DNA of 34,208 nucleotides from Pseudomonadota bacterium (GTDB lineage: Bacteria; Pseudomonadota; Alphaproteobacteria; Acetobacterales; Acetobacteraceae). The first letter of the stretch is position 1; every line of letters starts with the position of its first letter. Location of the stretch: positions 1 to 34,208 of the forward strand of contig JAFADX010000214.1 in NCBI GenBank assembly GCA_023424475.1. Reading direction: 5' to 3'. Positions 30,799 through 34,208 of this stretch are shown here, one piece after another. The translations under genes and the position numbers were made by a program. The notes beneath the pieces were generated by a model. The model ran no database searches. It was not told the origin of the DNA and saw only the letters and a program-made list of their open reading frames with translations.

Positions 30799-32889
30799 TC
30801 ACCCGCGCTCGATGGCGATGTTGCCCGCCTCATCGAGGCTCGCGCGCCAGCCGGGAAGGACCAGGCAGGTCGCGTCGTACTCCTCGACGAGGAGGGGCCC
30901 CCGACGTGGCACGACAAGGTCCGGGCGGCGGAGCACGGGCGTTTCGATCCAACCCGTCTCCGGCCCGAAATAGGCCCGGCGCGGCGGCTGGGCAGATGCT
31001 TCCGCGCGCACCGGCGTCACCCGGTCCGGCACGCCGCTCCCCGCGCGAAGGCCGCGGCCGACGACCTGGATCGACACCAGTTCCACCGGCTCCTCCGCCC
31101 CGGCGCGGTGGCCGTAGGTCCGCTCGTGCTCCTGGCCATAGGCTTCGTCGATCCGGCGCAGCGCCGCGTCGTCGAGCGGCCCGTCCGCCACCGGTACCGT
31201 CAGATCGAAGCTCTGGCCGTGGTAGTGCAGCGCCGCGGAGCGGGAGACCGCCGCCGCCTCGCCGGTGAACCCCTCGGCCGCCAACTGGCGCCGAGCCTGG
31301 TCCGCCAGCGCATCCCAGGCCGCATTGAGCTCCGCCAGGTCGATCCCGCGCGTCAGGCGGCGGAAGCTGCGGGAGAAGTGATGCTCGACATCCGCGTAGA
31401 GCAATCCGAAGGACGAGAAGACTCCCGGCGAAGGCGGCACCACGACCCGCGTCATGCCGAGGGATTCGGCCATGCCGCAGGCGAAGAGCGGCCCGTTGCC
31501 GCCGAAGGCGAAGAGCGCGAAGCCGCGCGGGTCGCGCCCGCGCTCGGTCGAGACCGCCCGGATGGCGCGGATCATGTTGGAAGCGGCGATGCGATGCGCG
31601 CCATGCGCCGCGCGGGCCAGGTCGAGACCCAGCGGGCCGGCCACCTGCTCCTGCAGCGCGGCACGCGCCTTCTCCGCATCCAGCCGCACTGCGCCGCCGA
31701 CGAGATGGCCCGGGTTGATATAGCCGAGCACGACATTGGCGTCCGTCACGGTGGGGATGGTGCCGCCCTTGTCGTAGCAGACCGGCCCGGGCGAGGCGCC
31801 GGCGCTCTCGGGCCCGATCTGCAGCGCGCCGCCGGCGTCGATCCAGACATGGGAACCGCCGCCCGCGCCGACCTCGGCAAGGTCGATCGCCGGCACCCTC
31901 AGCACGTATCCCGCCCCGGTCAGCAGGCGCGAGCCGATCATGATGCCGGCGCCGACCGAGTATTCGCTCGCGCGCGAGACCTCCCCGCCTTCGACCGTCG
32001 CCGCCTTGGCGGTGGTGCCGCCCATGTCGAAGGTGATGATGTCGGGCAGGCCCTTGGCGCGCGCCAGCGCCTGCGCACCGATCACGCCGCCCGCAGGGCC
32101 GGATTCGATGATGTGCATCGGCCGCGCGGCCGCGGCATCGGAGGCCATGAGCCCGCCGTTCGATTGCATGAGGAGGAGCCGTGCCGCCACGCCCGCCTCA
32201 TCGAGGCCGCGGCGCAGCGCATGGAGGTAGCGCGACACCACGGGCATGACATAGGCGTTGATGACCGTCGTCGAGGTGCGCTCGTATTCCTTGATCTCGG
32301 GCAGCACCTCGGATGAGACGGACAGCGGCAGATCCGGCGCGCGCGACCGCACGATCCCGGCGATGAGCTGCTCATGCGACGGATTGGCGTAGGCGTTGAG
32401 CAGGCAGACCGAGATCGCCTCCACGCCCTCGGCCAGCAGCGCGTCCACCACGCGCCCCGCCTCGGCCGGGTCCAGCGCCTGCTCGATCCGGCCGCGGGCA
32501 TCGACCCGCTCCCGGACCGTGCGGCGCAGGTAGCGTTCGACCAGCGGCTCCGGCTTCTCCCAGGCCATGTCGTAGAGACGCGGCATGCGGAGCGTCCGGA
32601 TCTCGAGCACGTCGCGGAAGCCCTCGGTCGTGACGAGGCCGGTCCGCGCGCCCTTGCGTTCCAGGATGGCGTTCGAGGCGACCGTCGTGCCGTGCCGGAT
32701 TTCCTCGATCTGGTCGCCGGAGGCGCCGATCTCGGTGAAAAGGGCGGACAGGCCCTCGACGATCGCGCGCGCGTAGTCGTCGACGCTCGAGGACACCTTC
32801 CTCGTATGGATGGTGCCATCCGAGGCGAGAAGGACGATGTCGGTGAAGGTGCCGCCGATGTCGACGCCGACGCGATAGGTGATGGTCAT
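30799..32889 (-). CDS. hyuA: Hydantoinase/oxoprolinase subunit A (HyuA family)
   Basis: A 696-residue HyuA-type ATPase of the ASKHA fold. The first phosphate motif is VGVDIGGTFTDIVLL near the N-terminus and the second DIITFDMGGTTAKAATVEGG in the middle; GGSHVWIDAGGALQIGPESAGASPGPVCYDKGG and the C-terminal FAFGGNGPLFACGMAESLGM are also typical. With HyuB it cleaves a cyclic amide bond with ATP, as in N-methylhydantoinase, 5-oxoprolinase or caprolactamase; acetone carboxylase is related. The start at 32889 follows the hyuB stop by 4 bp. The 46-residue frame extension upstream overlaps hyuB and is not family-like. The exact substrate is unknown. Confidence 0.93.
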   Translation of the reverse strand: MTITYRVGVDIGGTFTDIVLLASDGTIHTRKVSSSVDDYARAIVEGLSALFTEIGASGDQIEEIRHGTTVASNAILERKGARTGLVTTEGFRDVLEIRTLRMPRLYDMAWEKPEPLVERYLRRTVRERVDARGRIEQALDPAEAGRVVDALLAEGVEAISVCLLNAYANPSHEQLIAGIVRSRAPDLPLSVSSEVLPEIKEYERTSTTVINAYVMPVVSRYLHALRRGLDEAGVAARLLLMQSNGGLMASDAAAARPMHIIESGPAGGVIGAQALARAKGLPDIITFDMGGTTAKAATVEGGEVSRASEYSVGAGIMIGSRLLTGAGYVLRVPAIDLAEVGAGGGSHVWIDAGGALQIGPESAGASPGPVCYDKGGTIPTVTDANVVLGYINPGHLVGGAVRLDAEKARAALQEQVAGPLGLDLARAAHGAHRIAASNMIRAIRAVSTERGRDPRGFALFAFGGNGPLFACGMAESLGMTRVVVPPSPGVFSSFGLLYADVEHHFSRSFRRLTRGIDLAELNAAWDALADQARRQLAAEGFTGEAAAVSRSAALHYHGQSFDLTVPVADGPLDDAALRRIDEAYGQEHERTYGHRAGAEEPVELVSIQVVGRGLRAGSGVPDRVTPVRAEASAQPPRRAYFGPETGWIETPVLRRPDLVVPRRGPLLVEEYDATCLVLPGWRASLDEAGNIAIERG

Positions 32890-32893
32890 GGCG

Positions 32894-34208
32894 TCACTCC
32901 GCTGCCGGCGCCGCGCCGGGCGGATCGTCGCGCTGGACCTTCGGTACCGCCGTCCAGCCGCGCGCGCGGCGCATCGTCGCGCGAAGCTCCGTCGTGGCCG
33001 CCACGTCGATGCCGGAACCCGACGCATCGAGCACCACGCCGTAGTCTGCCCGCGCCCTTGCCGGCGAAAGCAGCTCGTTGCGCAGGTCCTTCAGCACCGC
33101 CGCGGGGTCGCGCTCCAGCGGGTCGCCCCAGCCGCCGCCGCCGGCCAGGACATGGCGCAGAACCTGGCCCCTGCGCACCATCATGGTGAACTTCGAGGGC
33201 AGCATCTCACCGGCGCCGTCGGGATCGAGGCGGTTCTCCGAAGGCCGGCCCGGGCCGCCGCCGTAGAGGCCGAAGGGCCGGTGCGTGCGGCGGTCGGAAC
33301 GGACCTGCAGCACGCCTTCCTCCTCGAGGAAGCGATAGTCGCGACGAAAGGGCACCCCGCCGCGATACTTGCCTGCGCCGGCCCGGTCCGGGACGAATTC
33401 ATAGGCAAGGAGCTGGATCGGCTGTTCAGCCTCGGTGACCTCGATCGAGTGCGAAGCCATGTTCGCGAACATATGGCTGTTGCCGTCGAGCCCGTCGGCC
33501 CAGGGCCGTGCACCCCAGGCGCCGCAGGTGAAGTCGACATAGATGAAGGGCGACCGGTCGGCGTGGTAGCCGCCGATGGTGATGCCGGTGTTGCCGCCGT
33601 CGCCCGGCGCGAAGACACGGTCCGGCAGCATCATGGCGAGCGCGCCGAAGATGCAGTCGGTCATGCGGAAGCCGGTCAGCCCGCGCGCCGCGCAGGCCGC
33701 GGGAAGAACGCCGTTGCCGATGGTGCCGGGCGGGCAGATCACCTCGATCGCGCGGAATACGCCTTCGTTGTTCGGGATGCCGGGCGGCAGCACGGAACGC
33801 ACCCCGGTATAGGACGCCGCCTTGGTATAGGAGAGCGTGTTGTTGATCGCGCCCTTCACCTGCGGGCTGGTCCCGGTCCAGTCCACCACCATGTGGTCGC
33901 CGGTCTTGCGCAGGGTCACGAACAGGCGGATGGGCCTGCCGTAGTCCACGCCGTCGTCGTCGATCCAGTCCTCGAAGGACCACTCGCCGTCCGGAAGATC
34001 CTTCAGCGCGGCGCGGGTCAGCTGCTCGGCGTAGTCGATGATCTCGGACATGTGGGCGGTGACGCTGTCCGGCCCGTGGCGCGCGACGAGCTCGGCGAAC
34101 TGCGTCTCGGCGATGTGGCACGCCGCGAGTTGCGCCCGCAGGTCGCCGAAGAGGCGCACCGGCAGGCGGACGTTGCGCTCGATCAGCGCCATCAGCGTCT
34201 CGTTGCGC
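32894..34208 (-). CDS. hyuB: Hydantoinase/oxoprolinase subunit B (HyuB family), N-terminus cut by window edge
   Basis: The last 437 residues of a HyuB-type subunit, which normally has about 520-580. Family blocks are VRLPVRLFGDLRAQLAACHI, WTGTSPQVKGAINNTLSYTKAA, PNNEGVFRAIEVICPPGTIGNGVLPAACAARGLTG, PGDGGNTGITIGGY and the late RHVLAGGGGWGDPLERDPAAVLKDLRNELLSPARARADYGVVL. It is upstream of and translationally close to hyuA (4 bp). The true start lies beyond the right edge; the in-frame ATG at 34192 is internal, because five sense codons precede it and the conserved N-terminal domain is missing. Confidence 0.93.
   Translation of the reverse strand, partial: RNETLMALIERNVRLPVRLFGDLRAQLAACHIAETQFAELVARHGPDSVTAHMSEIIDYAEQLTRAALKDLPDGEWSFEDWIDDDGVDYGRPIRLFVTLRKTGDHMVVDWTGTSPQVKGAINNTLSYTKAASYTGVRSVLPPGIPNNEGVFRAIEVICPPGTIGNGVLPAACAARGLTGFRMTDCIFGALAMMLPDRVFAPGDGGNTGITIGGYHADRSPFIYVDFTCGAWGARPWADGLDGNSHMFANMASHSIEVTEAEQPIQLLAYEFVPDRAGAGKYRGGVPFRRDYRFLEEEGVLQVRSDRRTHRPFGLYGGGPGRPSENRLDPDGAGEMLPSKFTMMVRRGQVLRHVLAGGGGWGDPLERDPAAVLKDLRNELLSPARARADYGVVLDASGSGIDVAATTELRATMRRARGWTAVPKVQRDDPPGAAPAAE

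Noticed and set aside
30781..30801. TGAGC...GCTCA inverted repeat between the convergent dctM and hyuA stops
   Set aside because: The arms are only 5 bp and are largely the two stop codons themselves; there is no T-run, so it is not called a terminator.

Overview
The window is GC-rich DNA with dense, short-spaced genes, from an alphaproteobacterium. The gene families (TRAP and polar amino-acid transporters, hydantoinase/oxoprolinase genes, several DAO-type flavoenzymes, IS5 elements) would fit an Acetobacteraceae/Rhodospirillales soil or water bacterium. That placement is inference; no rRNA or marker gene is present.

Left part (1-8455): two IS5-family elements abut a type I-C CRISPR-Cas operon read leftward: cas3, cas5, cas8c, cas7, cas4, cas1. 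All six genes look intact. cas2 and a CRISPR array are not visible: the right-hand IS ends exactly in the cas1 stop codon, and a second, divergently oriented IS sits 3 bp further left and runs off the window. A CRP/FNR-like palindrome lies in the only long gap of the operon (cas3-cas5).

Middle part (8735-19124): a catabolic island controlled by an IclR-type regulator. It has three DAO-family FAD oxidoreductases, a ThDP-dependent decarboxylase/acetolactate-synthase-like enzyme, and a complete polar-amino-acid ABC transporter (two permeases, ATPase, binding protein). Three 21-bp pseudo-palindromes with the same geometry (AAATGGA, 7 bases, TCYMTTY) lie before the three transcription units and are a convincing candidate regulon. 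A broken start of a molybdenum hydroxylase large-subunit gene follows iclR; it could once have supplied an aldehyde-oxidising last step. The substrate is unknown. A strong hairpin ends the unit.

Next, 19125-19994 is insertion-sequence debris (a decayed IS3 transposase) followed by a near-perfect 21-bp palindrome resembling NsrR-type sites. A two-gene unit follows: mogA (molybdopterin adenylyltransferase) and nnrS (nitric-oxide-related membrane protein), preceded by a possible 17-codon leader peptide whose stop overlaps the mogA start.

Right part (21911-34208): a yhiI-rbbA-yhhJ-like exporter operon (membrane-fusion protein, double-ATPase/permease fusion, second permease). After it comes a small-molecule catabolic group: an RraA-like aldolase divergent from a TRAP transporter (dctP, dctQ, dctM), and converging on it hyuA and hyuB, the latter cut by the right edge.
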